This document shows positions 16,900 through 25,966 of a stretch of DNA of 32,472 nucleotides, piece by piece; positions within the stretch are counted from its first letter, which is position 1; every line of letters begins with the position of its first letter. Origin of the DNA: Bacillota bacterium (GTDB taxonomy: Bacteria > Bacillota > JAAYKD01); the NCBI GenBank assembly GCA_012522585.1, contig JAAYKD010000107.1, positions 1-32,472 on the forward strand, read 5' to 3'. Position numbers and translations under genes: made by a program. The notes under the pieces were generated by a model. It ran no database searches and was not told the DNA's origin. It saw only the letters and a program-made list of their open reading frames with translations.

Positions 16900-16973
16900 G
16901 CAACCTAAGGCTAGGTAAATAGCTCCTCCGGCTTTCTACTTGGCTCTAGGAGTAAATATTTTAGGAGGACAAA
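16900..16973 (+). promoter_or_regulatory. Structured rpsO leader
   Basis: Two stems can form: ACCTA-AGGC-TAGGT (16903-16916), then GCTCCT with AGGAGT (16922-16927/16948-16953) enclosing a pyrimidine-rich loop. The ribosome site TTAGGAGG directly follows, and CTCCT could also pair with it, giving a simple alternative fold. S15 represses its own mRNA in several bacteria through differing leader structures; that this one does so is inference. Confidence 0.5.
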
Positions 16974-17240
16974 ATGATTACCAAAGAATTGAAACAAGAA
17001 TTGATTGAAACTTATCGCTTACATGAAAATGATACAGGTTCACCGGAAGTTCAAATTGCTATTTTGACTGAACGCATTAAGCAGTTGACTGAGCATTTAA
17101 AGACTCATAAAAAGGACCATCACTCAAGAAGAGGTATGTTCTTGATGATCGGTCAGCGTCGTTCTCTTTTGGATTACCTGCGTAAAATTGATGTTGAACG
17201 CTACCGTGAGATTATCCAAAAACTAGGAATCAGACGTTAA
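16974..17240 (+). CDS. rpsO: 30S ribosomal protein S15
   Basis: Primary 16S-binding protein of the platform. [70 protein letters not shown] is the full S15 signature; 88 aa is standard. AGGAGG lies before the ATG. It has its own promoter and leader and is ended by a strong terminator before pnp, the order seen in most bacteria. Confidence 0.98.
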   Translation: MITKELKQELIETYRLHENDTGSPEVQIAILTERIKQLTEHLKTHKKDHHSRRGMFLMIGQRRSLLDYLRKIDVERYREIIQKLGIRR

Positions 17241-17250
17241 TTAAAAAAGC

Positions 17251-17280
17251 AACGCCGTTTCTTATAAACGGCGTTTTTTT
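17251..17280 (+). terminator. Intrinsic terminator after rpsO
   Basis: Perfect 10-bp stem AACGCCGTTT/AAACGGCGTT with a 5-nt loop, continuing into five more T (seven T in all). Read-through into pnp, as in E. coli, is possible. Confidence 0.92.
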
Positions 17281-17365
17281 ATAGCTTTGTTGCAGGAATA
17301 GATGAATCGGATAACGAAATTACTATGGATATAAAGAATAAAGAAAAGAAAAACAGGAGGTACAA

Positions 17366-19456
17366 ATGGTACACGAAGTAGAACGTGAAATTGCCGGACG
17401 CAAACTGAGAATTGAAACCGGACGTTTAGCTAAACAGGCCAATGGTGCTGTTTTAGTGTCTTACGGCGAAACTGTAATTTTAGTTACAGCTTGCGCTTCA
17501 AAGGAATCGAGAGCCGGCATAGAGTTTTTTCCCTTAACCGTTGACTATGAAGAGCGTCTATACGCTGTTGGAAGAATCCCGGGTTCTTGGGGCAGAAGAG
17601 AAGGCAGAGCATCGGAAAAGGCTGTCTTATCAGCCAGAGTAACTGACCGCTCGATCAGACCTCTTTTCCCTTCCGGTTTTCGCAATGATGTGCAAGTGAT
17701 CATCACAGTTTTAAGTGTGGAGCAGGACAATGCTCCGGAAGTAGCAGCTATCATCGGTGCATCAACAGCACTTTCCATTTCCGGAATACCCTTTAACGGA
17801 CCGGTGGCCAGTGTTATGGTGGGATATGATGGAGAAAATTTAATTCTCAACCCAACCGAAGAACAGAGCGCTGAAAGTCTTCTGCACTTACAAGTTGCCG
17901 GAACTAAAGATGCAATTAACATGGTAGAAGCCGGAGCTAAAGAAGTTTCGGAAGAAATCGTCTTAAAAGCTTTAGAGTTCGGCCATGAAGCCATCAAGGG
18001 CATCATCGAAATGCAAGAGGAATTGATTGCCAAGGTGGAGATCAAAGAAGCTGAAATGATCGTTCATAGAGTTTCTGATCAGGTTTTGGAAGAAGTCAGA
18101 GCCAAAGCCTATGAAAGCTTGATCGAAATCAATGCAATTACCGAAAAACATGAAAAAGAAGCCGAAATTGATCGATTGAATAAGGAGATTGTCGAAGAAC
18201 TTTCGGAAGAATTCCCCGAAGAAGATGAAATCAACGAAGCTTTCTCTCAAATTTTAAGAGAAGTGGTCAGGGAATTGATTTTGCAAGGAGTCAGACCCGA
18301 TGGCCGCTCAGCTGAAGAGATCAGACCAATCTCCATTGAAACCAGTGTTTTAAATAGAACCCACGGCAGTGGTTTATTTACCCGTGGTCAGACTCAGGTT
18401 TTGAGTATTGCTACTTTGGGAGCCTTAGCTGATGTACAACAGCTTGATGGCTTGACAACTGAGGATAGCAAGCGCTTTATGCATCATTACAACTTCCCTC
18501 CCTTTAGCGTTGGCGAAACCAGACCACTTCGTGGACCCAGCCGTAGGGATATCGGGCATGGAGCCTTAGCTGAAAGAGCTTTAGAAGTCATGTTGCCCGA
18601 TGAAGATGAATTCCCCTACACTTTGCGTTTGGTTTCTGAAGTCTTGGAATCAAATGGTTCCAGTTCCATGGCCAGCATCTGTGGCAGCAGCTTAGCTTTG
18701 ATGGATGCAGGCGTGCCTATCAAAGAGCACGTAGCTGGTATTGCTATGGGGCTGATCAAAGAGGGGGATAGGTTGGCTATCCTGACGGATATTCAGGGTA
18801 TGGAAGACCATTTAGGCGATATGGATTTCAAAGTCGCAGGTTCTTCCAAGGGTATCAATGCTCTGCAAATGGATATTAAAGTGGCCGGTCTGGATATGAG
18901 CATTTTGAAAAAAGCCTTGGCACAAGCCAAAGCAGGAAGACTCTTTATCTTAAACAAGATGAATCAAGTCATCCCTCAAGCCAGAGAAGAATTGTCACCC
19001 TTTGCTCCTCGCATCATTATGATGAAAATTGATGTGGAGAAAATCAGAGACGTAATCGGACCCGGCGGTAAGGTCATCCAAAAAATCATCGCTGATACAG
19101 GTGTTAAGATTGACGTTGAACAGGACGGACGTATTTTCATTTTCGTTGCCGGAATGCAATATGAAAATGGAATGAAAGCCCTCAAGATGATCGAAGATAT
19201 TACAGCTGAAGTTGAAGTCGGCAAGACCTATTTGGGCACAGTCACCAGAGTTGAGAAATATGGAGCTTTTGTTGAAGTCCTCCCGGGCAAAGATGGCCTG
19301 GTCCATGTCTCCCAATTAGCCTTAGAACGAGTAGAGCATCCTCAAGATGTTGTTTCTGTAGGCGATGAGATCTTAGTCAAAGTTACTGAAATCGACCGTC
19401 AAGGCAGGGTCAACTTGTCCAGAAAAGAAGTTCTAAAGGCTGAAGCCGGAGTTTAA
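17366..19456 (+). CDS. pnp: Polyribonucleotide nucleotidyltransferase (PNPase)
   Basis: Trimeric 3'-5' phosphorolytic exoribonuclease. Two RNase PH domains (first with [30 protein letters not shown], second with [52 protein letters not shown]), then a KH domain ([30 protein letters not shown]) and an S1 domain ([29 protein letters not shown]). 696 aa is the usual length. CAGGAGG lies 6 nt before the ATG. No separate convincing promoter was seen in the 85-base gap after the rpsO terminator. Confidence 0.98.
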   Translation: MVHEVEREIAGRKLRIETGRLAKQANGAVLVSYGETVILVTACASKESRAGIEFFPLTVDYEERLYAVGRIPGSWGRREGRASEKAVLSARVTDRSIRPLFPSGFRNDVQVIITVLSVEQDNAPEVAAIIGASTALSISGIPFNGPVASVMVGYDGENLILNPTEEQSAESLLHLQVAGTKDAINMVEAGAKEVSEEIVLKALEFGHEAIKGIIEMQEELIAKVEIKEAEMIVHRVSDQVLEEVRAKAYESLIEINAITEKHEKEAEIDRLNKEIVEELSEEFPEEDEINEAFSQILREVVRELILQGVRPDGRSAEEIRPISIETSVLNRTHGSGLFTRGQTQVLSIATLGALADVQQLDGLTTEDSKRFMHHYNFPPFSVGETRPLRGPSRRDIGHGALAERALEVMLPDEDEFPYTLRLVSEVLESNGSSSMASICGSSLALMDAGVPIKEHVAGIAMGLIKEGDRLAILTDIQGMEDHLGDMDFKVAGSSKGINALQMDIKVAGLDMSILKKALAQAKAGRLFILNKMNQVIPQAREELSPFAPRIIMMKIDVEKIRDVIGPGGKVIQKIIADTGVKIDVEQDGRIFIFVAGMQYENGMKALKMIEDITAEVEVGKTYLGTVTRVEKYGAFVEVLPGKDGLVHVSQLALERVEHPQDVVSVGDEILVKVTEIDRQGRVNLSRKEVLKAEAGV

Positions 19457-19498
19457 ATTTAATCAACTTATAATTCCTTTGAGAATGGGGTGAGTCGC

Positions 19499-19951
19499 TT
19501 GCGAGGTTTTGCCTGGTTGGAAAAATATAAAAGTTTGAACCGACCACTTCCGCAAAGGAAAACTAAAGGGAGTGCAGGCTACGATTTAGCAGCCTTAGAG
19601 GCAGTCAGAATCGAGGCTGAATCATCCTTACTCATCGAAACAGGTCTGAAAGCCTATATGCAGGCAGATGAGGTATTGCTGCTTTTTATTCGCAGCAGTA
19701 TAGCTATCAAGAAAAACCTGCGTTTAGTCAATGGAGTAGGGGTTATTGACAGTGATTATTACAATAATCCCCAAAACGAAGGCCAGATTCTGATTGCTTT
19801 AGAGAATTTGAATCCCTATCCCATAGAGATTCAAGCCAATGAGTTGCTTGCTCAAGGCATTTTCACAAAATTCCTCTTAACTCAAGAGGATAGAAGCGAA
19901 GGTTTAAGAATCGGTGGCATAGGTTCCACTGATTCTCAAAAAGAGAAATAA
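19499..19951 (+). CDS. dut: dUTP diphosphatase
   Basis: Trimeric dUTPase that hydrolyses dUTP to dUMP and PPi. All five family motifs can be traced in order: motif 1 GSAGYDLAAL, motif 2 FIRSSIAIKKN, motif 3 NGVGVIDSDYYNN with the catalytic Asp, motif 4 AQGIFTKF, motif 5 RIGGIGSTD (divergent from RGGFGSTG). About 150 aa is normal. The track begins at GTG 19490, but that codon is within the ribosome site GGGGTGA; TTG 19499 is 5 nt downstream and is my choice, with some doubt. Downstream of pnp, where longer Firmicutes clusters often have a peptidase M16 gene before dut; none is here. Confidence 0.88.
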   Translation: MRGFAWLEKYKSLNRPLPQRKTKGSAGYDLAALEAVRIEAESSLLIETGLKAYMQADEVLLLFIRSSIAIKKNLRLVNGVGVIDSDYYNNPQNEGQILIALENLNPYPIEIQANELLAQGIFTKFLLTQEDRSEGLRIGGIGSTDSQKEK

Positions 19952-19962
19952 TACTTTTTAGA

Positions 19963-19999
19963 CGAAAGTCGGTATAGTATCAGGCTATGCCGACTTTCG
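19963..19999. terminator. Hairpin after dut, possibly bidirectional
   Basis: 15-bp stem CGAAAGTCGGTATAG/CTATGCCGACTTTCG (one G-T pair) with a 7-nt loop, then CCATTTTCC on the + strand. The minus-strand ORF ends inside it, so it could serve as 3' end for both sides. Confidence 0.65.
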
Positions 20000-20099
20000 C
20001 CATTTTCCGGGCTTGTTTGGATTGTTCCAGTGCCTGTTCAAAGTCAAATGCACCGATTTCGATAGCCCTCCACCTTTTACTTATTTTTAGTAAAGTCAT
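19980..20099 (-). CDS. Short minus-strand ORF (39 aa), possible tail of the degraded gene
   Basis: Minus-strand ATG to TGA reading MTLLKISKRWRAIEIGAFDFEQALEQSKQARKMAKVGIA. It is in the same frame as the longer minus-strand ORF above it and separated from it by one TAA only, 12 bases upstream of this ATG. I see no ribosome site. The second half looks like an ordinary soluble protein helix. It may be a small gene, or the C-terminal part of the same broken gene after a nonsense mutation. It ends in the terminator hairpin. Confidence 0.3.
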   Translation of the reverse strand: MTLLKISKRWRAIEIGAFDFEQALEQSKQARKMAKVGIA

Positions 20100-20111
20100 A
20101 GTTCTCGAAAA

Positions 20112-20612
20112 TTATCCATATTTGATTCTCTCTCTTAAATTGGACATCCATACAGTTCCTACAGTACCAAAGGAATCTTCGCTGAATAGTTCGCCCAAAT
20201 TGCCTTTGTATGAGCCTGCGTTAAAGGAATGTTCGAATTTTTGGTGGTTCGCCTTTTTGTAGGAAGCGTCCCTTGTTTGAATATAGTGTGCTACTTCAGG
20301 ATTAGCAGAGTTGTAGACTTCAATTTGTGTTCCGTCAGACGAAACCTGAACAACCGCAACATCCTCTGTTCCCTGAGAGTTAGTTGTGCCGATTGCCTCC
20401 TTTAGGTTAAATGAAAACCGAACTTCATTTTTCTCTAAATCAAAGCCAAACAAGCCGAACTCCGCTTGAAAAACGAGGAATTTCTCATCTTAAGGGTCCA
20501 GTAGCTTTCGGTAGAAAAGTGTATTCTGCCTCGAGAGTATTGTCAAAATAAAGGCCATATGTTACTATGTAATCAGTTACATTGAATTCAATGAAGGCGA
20601 AGGGAGGGTGAG
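20112..20612 (-). pseudogene. Frameshifted minus-strand gene remnant, unknown family
   Basis: The ORF track gives a 113-aa minus ORF from a TTG at 20453. Reading upstream the same frame stays open to 20490 (DEKFLVFQAEFGLF...), and in a neighbouring frame a further ~40 codons are open up to the next gene (FIEFNVTDYIVTYGLYFDNTLEAEYTFLPKATGPL). Joining them needs a one-base change near 20490, in TTAAGATGAGAAA, and yields a continuous ~165-residue protein-like sequence with no start codon before the divergent gene. Both ends abut + strand genes, so this is a truncated insert or decayed gene. I do not recognise the family. The + ORF 19987-20262 is its shadow. Confidence 0.6.
20540..20568 (+). promoter_or_regulatory. 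SigA promoter for the STAS-like gene
   Basis: TTGTCA, 17-bp spacer, TACTAT; predicted transcription start about 40 bases before the GTG. It lies inside the decayed minus-strand gene, on the opposite strand. Confidence 0.65.
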
Positions 20613-20614
20613 TT

Positions 20615-21169
20615 GTGACTACCAAAAGATTCAATATGGCTGAAGAGCACGAGCTATTGATCACCCGGCAACTAGGAAAAAAAATGAAAGATCAATTGGT
20701 CTCAAAATTTACCGATAATTCACAGATTGAGATCATATATTTAGATTTTTCCAATATCATTGTCTTAGATTTTTCTTGGGCAGATGAATTTGTGGCCAAA
20801 CTGGCCGTTGAGCTTAATGCTAACCTTCATGGTGAGAAAGCTCTGGTCGTGGCCAATTGTACCGACGACCAATTCGAGAACATCAATGCTGCGCTTTTAC
20901 AAAGAGCGTTGACTTTGACTGCCGAACAAGAGGGCAAATCTTTTTTCATCGGTGATTTAAAAGAACCTCTTTTAGAGACCTTGACCTGGGTCGGAGAAAA
21001 TAGCCAAGTTACTGCTCGCGATTTAGCCAATCATTTTGGTTTAGCAATTAATACAGCCAGCAATCGTTTGAGTGAATTAGCTAAAAGACGTTTGCTCTTC
21101 AGAGGCGAGACCATCATGGAGAGCGGGGGTAAACAATTCTCTTATTTTCCTATTCGTACTTCTAATTAA
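20615..21169 (+). CDS. STAS-like domain protein with C-terminal winged helix
   Basis: 184 aa in two parts. Residues 1-~115 resemble the STAS-like DUF4325 family: EIIYLDFSNIIVLDFSWADEFVAKL matches the usual pattern of a strand, small linker and helix. Residues ~125-180 look like a winged helix-turn-helix (QVTARDLANHFGLAINTASNRLSELAKRRLLFRGE). No membrane segment or signal peptide. GTG start 6 nt after GGGAGGG. Directly upstream of recA (38 bases), so it may share a transcript with recA-recX. A regulator or switch-type protein is a reasonable guess; ligand and target are unknown. Confidence 0.7.
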   Translation: MTTKRFNMAEEHELLITRQLGKKMKDQLVSKFTDNSQIEIIYLDFSNIIVLDFSWADEFVAKLAVELNANLHGEKALVVANCTDDQFENINAALLQRALTLTAEQEGKSFFIGDLKEPLLETLTWVGENSQVTARDLANHFGLAINTASNRLSELAKRRLLFRGETIMESGGKQFSYFPIRTSN

Positions 21170-21207
21170 ATTTTAAATCGACTTAAATAAAGAAAGGGTG
21201 TCTTTTC

Positions 21208-22236
21208 GTGGCAACAAAAGATAAGCAAAAAGCATTGGATGTGGCTTTGGCCAGTATTGAAAAGCAATTCGGAAAAGGTTCTATTATGCGGATGGGGGAG
21301 GCCCAAGCAAGACTCAACATTGGTATTATTCCTACAGGCTCCCTGGCCCTGGATATCGCTCTTGGAGTAGGTGGAGTGCCCAGAGGTCGAGTGATCGAGA
21401 TTTACGGACCAGAATCTTCAGGAAAAACAACTTTGGCCCTGCATATTCTAGCTGAAGCACAAAAGCTTGGGGGAACGGCAGCATTTATCGATGCTGAACA
21501 CGCACTGGATCCTGTTTACGCCGAGAACTTAGGGGTAGATGTAGACAATCTGATCATCTCTCAGCCTGATACAGGTGAACAGGCTTTGGAGATTACCGAA
21601 GCTTTGGTCAGAAGTGGAGCTGTCGATGTTGTTGTTGTGGACTCCGTGGCCGCCTTAGTTCCCAGAGCCGAAATTGACGGTGAAATGGGAGATTCCTTTA
21701 TGGGCTTACAGGCTCGGCTGATGTCTCAGGCTTTAAGAAAATTAGCCGGGGCTATTTCCAAATCCAATACAGCGGTTATTTTCATCAACCAAATCAGAGA
21801 GAAAATTGGTATTATGTTTGGTAATCCCGAAACGACTACCGGAGGCCGTGCTCTCAAGTTTTATTCCAGCGTGCGTTTAGATATACGCAGAATCGAAAGC
21901 TTAAAACAAGGGTCTGAAATTGTCGGCAACAGAACCAGAGTCAGAGTGGTCAAGAACAAAGTTGCCCCTCCTTTTAAACAAGCAGAATTCGACATCATGT
22001 ATGGCCAAGGCATATCCAGGGAAGGCTCGGTTTTGGATATGGGCGTTGAGCTAGAAATAGTCAATAAAAGCGGAGCTTGGTTTTCTTATGACGGTGAGCG
22101 CTTAGGTCAAGGTCGAGAAAATGTTAAAAACTTTTTGAGAGATCATCCTGACTTGCTTGCCGAGATAGAGGAAAAAGTCAGAGATTTTTACAATCCTAAG
22201 GAAGTCGAGGTCGAAGAAACAGAGGAAGAAAAATAA
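21208..22236 (+). CDS. recA: Recombinase RecA
   Basis: ATP-dependent strand-exchange protein and co-protease for LexA. The start [26 protein letters not shown], Walker [10 protein letters not shown] (residues 67-75), [46 protein letters not shown]-like segment (here [32 protein letters not shown]) and acidic tail [11 protein letters not shown] are all present. 342 aa, standard. GTG start after AAAGGGTG. No obvious LexA box (GAAC-N4-GTTC type) was seen just upstream. recX follows with no gap. Confidence 0.99.
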   Translation: MATKDKQKALDVALASIEKQFGKGSIMRMGEAQARLNIGIIPTGSLALDIALGVGGVPRGRVIEIYGPESSGKTTLALHILAEAQKLGGTAAFIDAEHALDPVYAENLGVDVDNLIISQPDTGEQALEITEALVRSGAVDVVVVDSVAALVPRAEIDGEMGDSFMGLQARLMSQALRKLAGAISKSNTAVIFINQIREKIGIMFGNPETTTGGRALKFYSSVRLDIRRIESLKQGSEIVGNRTRVRVVKNKVAPPFKQAEFDIMYGQGISREGSVLDMGVELEIVNKSGAWFSYDGERLGQGRENVKNFLRDHPDLLAEIEEKVRDFYNPKEVEVEETEEEK

Positions 22237-22695
22237 ATGCAGGATGAAGAGCAAAAATGTTTGAATAGGGCAGTTTCACTTTTAAGCAGAGTTTCCTATT
22301 CAAAGAAAAGACTGAATGATAAATTGAGAGGGAAATTTGCTCAATCTACAATCGATGCAACCATCAAAGAGCTGGAGGAGCTGGGCCTCTATTCAGAAAC
22401 TAAGGAAATAGGAGTTTGGCTCAGATACTATCAAGGTGGTAAAAAAAGCAGAAGAGAGATAGAATATGCCCTCTTGCAAAAGGGTTTTCCCAAAAGTTTG
22501 ATTTTAGAGCAGCTGGAAAGCTTGGATGAGCAAAGAGATGAAGAAGTTTTAAAAATCCTGGTCGAACAATTAAAAAACAGAAATAACTTGAACGATGAGA
22601 AAATATTTATGCGACTTTTACGCAAAGGCTTTGCCTCCAATTCGATCAAGAAAATCATCAGAGAACTTTCCTCAGAGGACAGTGAATTATACTAA
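22237..22695 (+). CDS. recX: Regulatory protein RecX
   Basis: Modulator of RecA filaments. It starts on the base after the recA stop codon, and its ribosome site (GAGGAAG) lies inside recA, indicating tight coupling. The three-helix repeats of RecX are seen as RAVSLLSRVSYSKKRLNDKLRGKF, EIEYALLQKGFPKSLILEQLESL and KIFMRLLRKGFASNSIKKIIRELS. 152 aa is within the short range for Firmicutes. Divergent in primary sequence but context makes it firm. Confidence 0.93.
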   Translation: MQDEEQKCLNRAVSLLSRVSYSKKRLNDKLRGKFAQSTIDATIKELEELGLYSETKEIGVWLRYYQGGKKSRREIEYALLQKGFPKSLILEQLESLDEQRDEEVLKILVEQLKNRNNLNDEKIFMRLLRKGFASNSIKKIIRELSSEDSELY

Positions 22696-22750
22696 AAAAA
22701 TTAGGGCTCCAAAATTATTTTGTCAGTAACGGTGAAAAGCAAAGCTCATC

Positions 22751-22779
22751 TTGACGAAAAAGCAGAAAAAGGTTAGAAT
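22751..22779 (+). promoter_or_regulatory. SigA promoter for rny
   Basis: TTGACG, exact 17-bp spacer, TAGAAT. It lies 150 bases ahead of rny and predicts a long (about 140 nt) AT-rich 5' leader. A second TTGACA at 22887 has no good -10 partner. Confidence 0.7.
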
Positions 22780-22928
22780 GGGAAGACAAATGTACATTCA
22801 TATTCGTTTTATATTCATCGAGTTGGTAAAAAACTTGCTTTTTATAATAGGCTATTTTGTCTTTTACAAACGAAATATACTGTTCATTGACAATTTAATT
22901 AGCGGAGGTGTAGATTATACAACATTTA

Positions 22929-24470
22929 GTGAAATATGTAATCGGAATCATAGTCTTGTTAGTTGTACTCCTGATCGGCTGGTTTATCGGTAAAAGTTAC
23001 CGTTTTAAAAGAGATGAAGCTGAATTGGGTTCAGCCAAAGAACAAGCTAAAAGCATCCTAGAAAAAGCTTTAAAAGACGCAGAAATTCAAAAGAAAGAAG
23101 CCTTGTTTGAAGCTAAAGAAGAAGTTCATAGGTTGCGTTCCGAATTGGAAAAAGAAATTAAAGATAGACGTAACGAATTACAACGTCAAGAAAGAAGAAC
23201 TATTCAAAAGGAAGAGTCTTTGGATAAAAGGCTTGAGGGAATAGAAAGACAAGAAGAAAAACTGCAAACGAAAGAACAGGAAATCGATCGAGTTCGAGAA
23301 CAAGCTGATGAAATATATCAAAAGCATTATACCGAATTGGAAAAAATTTCCGCTATGACCCAAGACGAAGCAAGAAGTCATCTTTTGCGCTTGGCTGAAG
23401 AAACAATTCAAACCGATTTGGCTTTGATGATTCGCAATGCCGAAATAGAAGCAAAAGAAAAATCTGAGCGCAAAGCCAGGGAAATAATTGGCTTAGCCAT
23501 TCAAAGATGTGCCGCCGATCACGTGGCAGAAACTACTGTTTCTGTGGTGGAATTGCCCAATGATGATATGAAAGGCAGAATCATCGGCAGAGAAGGACGC
23601 AATATCCGCACATTAGAAACTCTAACCGGTTTAGATCTGATTATAGACGATACCCCGGAAGCAGTTATTTTATCCGGCTTTGATCCGGTTCGTCGTGAAA
23701 TCGGCCGGGTCGCACTGACCAGGCTGGTTCAAGACGGTCGTATCCATCCGGCTCGCATCGAAGAAGTAGTTGAGCGAGCAATGCGAGAAGTCGATCAGCG
23801 CATCGAAGAAGAAGGAGAAACCGCCACTTACGAAGTAGGTGTGAACGGACTCCATCCTGAGATTATCAAATTGTTAGGACGCCTGCATTTTAGAACAAGC
23901 TATGGGCAAAATGCTCTGAAACACTCAAAAGAGGTAGCTTATTTAGCAGCCATGATGGCGGCTGAAATTGGGGCTGACGAAACCATGGCCAAAAGAGCCG
24001 GTTTGCTCCACGATTTGGGCAAGGCAGTCGATCATGAAATCGAGGGTTCTCATGTTTCCATCGGGGTTGAATTGGCCCGCAAATTTGGTGAAGGACCCGA
24101 AGTTCTTCATGCTATTGAGGCCCACCACGGTGACGTAGAGACCAAGACCGTAATCGCTTCATTGGTCCAGGCTGCTGATGCCATATCTGCTGCCAGACCC
24201 GGTGCCAGAAGGGAAACTCTGGAAACCTATATCAAGCGTTTGCGTAAACTGGAAGAAATTGCCACAGAATTTGAAGGCGTTGAACAAGCTTATGCTATTC
24301 AAGCCGGACGTGAAATCAGAATCATGGTCAAACCTGATAAGGTTGATGATATTATGGCATATAAGCTGGCCCGAGATATTGTCAAGAATATTGAAGACAA
24401 TTTAAACTATCCCGGTCAGATTAAAGTTACTGTAATCAGAGAGACTAGAGCTATAGATTACGCCAAATAA
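22929..24470 (+). CDS. rny: Ribonuclease Y
   Basis: Membrane-anchored endoribonuclease that starts mRNA decay in Firmicutes. An N-terminal membrane helix ([17 protein letters not shown]) is followed by a long charged coiled coil (~25-180), a KH domain ([29 protein letters not shown]) and the HD domain with the catalytic pair in [14 protein letters not shown] (near 361) plus AIEAHHGD. 513 aa is normal. GTG 22929 is the only standard start, but the ribosome site GGAGGTG lies 18 bases upstream of it; ATT at 22914 or ATA at 22917 would be better spaced and add MIQHL-like residues. Its start is therefore uncertain, its identity is not. Confidence 0.96.
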   Translation: MKYVIGIIVLLVVLLIGWFIGKSYRFKRDEAELGSAKEQAKSILEKALKDAEIQKKEALFEAKEEVHRLRSELEKEIKDRRNELQRQERRTIQKEESLDKRLEGIERQEEKLQTKEQEIDRVREQADEIYQKHYTELEKISAMTQDEARSHLLRLAEETIQTDLALMIRNAEIEAKEKSERKAREIIGLAIQRCAADHVAETTVSVVELPNDDMKGRIIGREGRNIRTLETLTGLDLIIDDTPEAVILSGFDPVRREIGRVALTRLVQDGRIHPARIEEVVERAMREVDQRIEEEGETATYEVGVNGLHPEIIKLLGRLHFRTSYGQNALKHSKEVAYLAAMMAAEIGADETMAKRAGLLHDLGKAVDHEIEGSHVSIGVELARKFGEGPEVLHAIEAHHGDVETKTVIASLVQAADAISAARPGARRETLETYIKRLRKLEEIATEFEGVEQAYAIQAGREIRIMVKPDKVDDIMAYKLARDIVKNIEDNLNYPGQIKVTVIRETRAIDYAK

Positions 24471-24476
24471 GATTCA

Positions 24477-24511
24477 AGCAGTGTGAATTATCCAATTCAC
24501 ACTGCTTTTTT
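24477..24511 (+). terminator. Intrinsic terminator after rny
   Basis: Perfect 13-bp stem AGCAGTGTGAATT/AATTCACACTGCT with a 4-nt loop and a following T-run. Strong. Confidence 0.93.
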
Positions 24512-24567
24512 CATTAAATAGAGGATTTTTAAATTTCAAGAATGAATTATAAATAGAGGTGTTTTTT

Positions 24568-25155
24568 ATGCTCGATTATTTTAATTATTACGATTTTTAT
24601 GACGGTACTCTGTACCTTGAATCTTTTTTGATTTTATTTGCCAATATCTATAGAGTTAATTTCGATAAGGAAGAAAAAGCATTAACAATAACATTCATTT
24701 CTACCAAGACCGATACTCAGAGAAAGGATGATGAATTATTAGAAAAGATCCATAGGGCTCTCTCAATTTTTCGTAAAGTCAATGAAACTCAATCCAGAAT
24801 ATTTCAACTCGATTTAAAATCAGATGCCTATGTCAACAGATTAGTCTACAAAAGGGATATTGAATCTTTAACCCCGGCAGAAGTAAAGTGTATAGCAGAT
24901 TTATTTGAACAATTTTTACCCTTAGAAATCTTTTTCGACCAGATCAATCAACATAGTCTTTTAGCTTATACCTCCCATGATGAGATTTTTTATCGCCATG
25001 ATAATTTTGAATTTCTGAATAATTACAAATCCATGAAGATGTCTCGCTCCTCAGCCGGTGTCAGAATGGATAAGCTCATCAAGGAAATTGTCAGTGCTTT
25101 AAACGAAGAAGAATCATCCTGGGAACAGGATTTGAACATCGAAGGAGAGATTTAG
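24568..25155 (+). CDS. Uncharacterised protein between rny and ymdB
   Basis: 195 aa from ATG 24568, which is 6 nt after AGAGGTG (the track's GTG 24559 overlaps that site). I do not recognise the family. The protein starts with an aromatic-rich stretch LDYFNYYDFYDGTLYLESFLILFANIYRVNFDKEEKALTITFIS, then a charged helical centre, and ends with acidic residues (LNEEESSWEQDLNIEGEI). No signal peptide, membrane helix or cysteine cluster. Its stop overlaps the start of ymdB (TAGTG), so the two are translationally coupled. By position it may belong with RNA turnover or cyclic-nucleotide functions, but that is guesswork. Confidence 0.8.
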   Translation: MLDYFNYYDFYDGTLYLESFLILFANIYRVNFDKEEKALTITFISTKTDTQRKDDELLEKIHRALSIFRKVNETQSRIFQLDLKSDAYVNRLVYKRDIESLTPAEVKCIADLFEQFLPLEIFFDQINQHSLLAYTSHDEIFYRHDNFEFLNNYKSMKMSRSSAGVRMDKLIKEIVSALNEEESSWEQDLNIEGEI

Positions 25156-25937
25156 TGAGATTTCTAGCAATAGGAGATGTGGTTGGCGACGTTGGTTGTC
25201 GCATGATAGAAAATCACTTATCTTCTTTAATCCGATTTTATGGGGTTGACCAAGTTGTGGTCAATGGAGAAAACGCTTTTAAAGGCCGGGGCTTGAACAG
25301 AAAAACCGTCGAACTTCTTTTTGCCTCGGGCGCCAATGTAATAACTTCCGGCAATCATATCTGGGATCATCGAGAAATCTTCGATTTTATCGATAAGGAT
25401 GACAGAATCCTCAGACCGGCCAATTATCCAGCTGAGACTCCGGGGTTGGGCTGGAACAAATTTTGGGCCGGAAGTACAGGTATACCCTATGTGGTCATCA
25501 ACCTCTTGGGTCGGGTATTTCTTTCCGAAGTCGATTGTCCTTTCCATGCTGCCGATAGAATACTAGAGAGTATAAGCAAAGATGTAAAAATTATCCTCGT
25601 CGATTTTCATGCTGAAGCAACGAGTGAAAAGTTCGCTTTAGCTCATTATTTAAAATCTAGAGTCAGTGCTATTTTCGGAACACACACCCATGTTCAGACA
25701 TCCGATGAACAGATCTTGGCAGGGCATACAGGTTATATTACCGATTTAGGCATGACCGGTCCCCATGATTCTATCTTGGGTGTAGATTCAGAAGCTGTAA
25801 TTTATAAATTTAAGACACAATTGCCGGTTCGTTTTAAAAGTGCTGAGGGCGCCGGTCGCTTGGATGGCATTTTTCTGGAAATTGATGAGAAGACCGGCAA
25901 AACCAATACTATTGAGCGCATACAAGTCTTTGAATAG
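25155..25937 (+). CDS. ymdB: YmdB-type metallophosphoesterase (2',3'-cAMP phosphodiesterase family)
   Basis: Family of di-metal phosphodiesterases; B. subtilis YmdB acts on 2',3'-cyclic nucleotides and affects sporulation and biofilm decisions. Metal-site motifs are seen in order: FLAIGDVVGDVG, VVNGENAFKGRG, TSGNHIWDHREI, VDFHAEATSEK and FGTHTHVQTSDEQIL, then GYITDLGMTGPHDSILG. 260 aa, standard. GTG start overlaps the upstream stop by one base. It is next to rny and spoVS, the normal Firmicutes order. Confidence 0.95.
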   Translation: MRFLAIGDVVGDVGCRMIENHLSSLIRFYGVDQVVVNGENAFKGRGLNRKTVELLFASGANVITSGNHIWDHREIFDFIDKDDRILRPANYPAETPGLGWNKFWAGSTGIPYVVINLLGRVFLSEVDCPFHAADRILESISKDVKIILVDFHAEATSEKFALAHYLKSRVSAIFGTHTHVQTSDEQILAGHTGYITDLGMTGPHDSILGVDSEAVIYKFKTQLPVRFKSAEGAGRLDGIFLEIDEKTGKTNTIERIQVFE

Positions 25938-25966
25938 TCAATGATTATATTTAAGGGGAGATCTTA

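Noticed and set aside
17281-17365. Separate pnp promoter
   Set aside because: TTGCAG is present but no -10 of reasonable quality lies at 16-18 bases; read-through from rpsO is as likely.
19987-20262. 91-aa + ORF after dut
   Set aside because: Antisense to the better minus-strand remnant, no ribosome site, starts inside a hairpin.
21170-21207. LexA/SOS box before recA
   Set aside because: No GAAC-N4-GTTC-type dyad could be found in the short gap.
22751-22993. 80-aa + ORF before rny, hydrophobic in the middle
   Set aside because: Starts within the predicted -35 box, overlaps the start of rny, no convincing ribosome site; most likely AT-rich chance.
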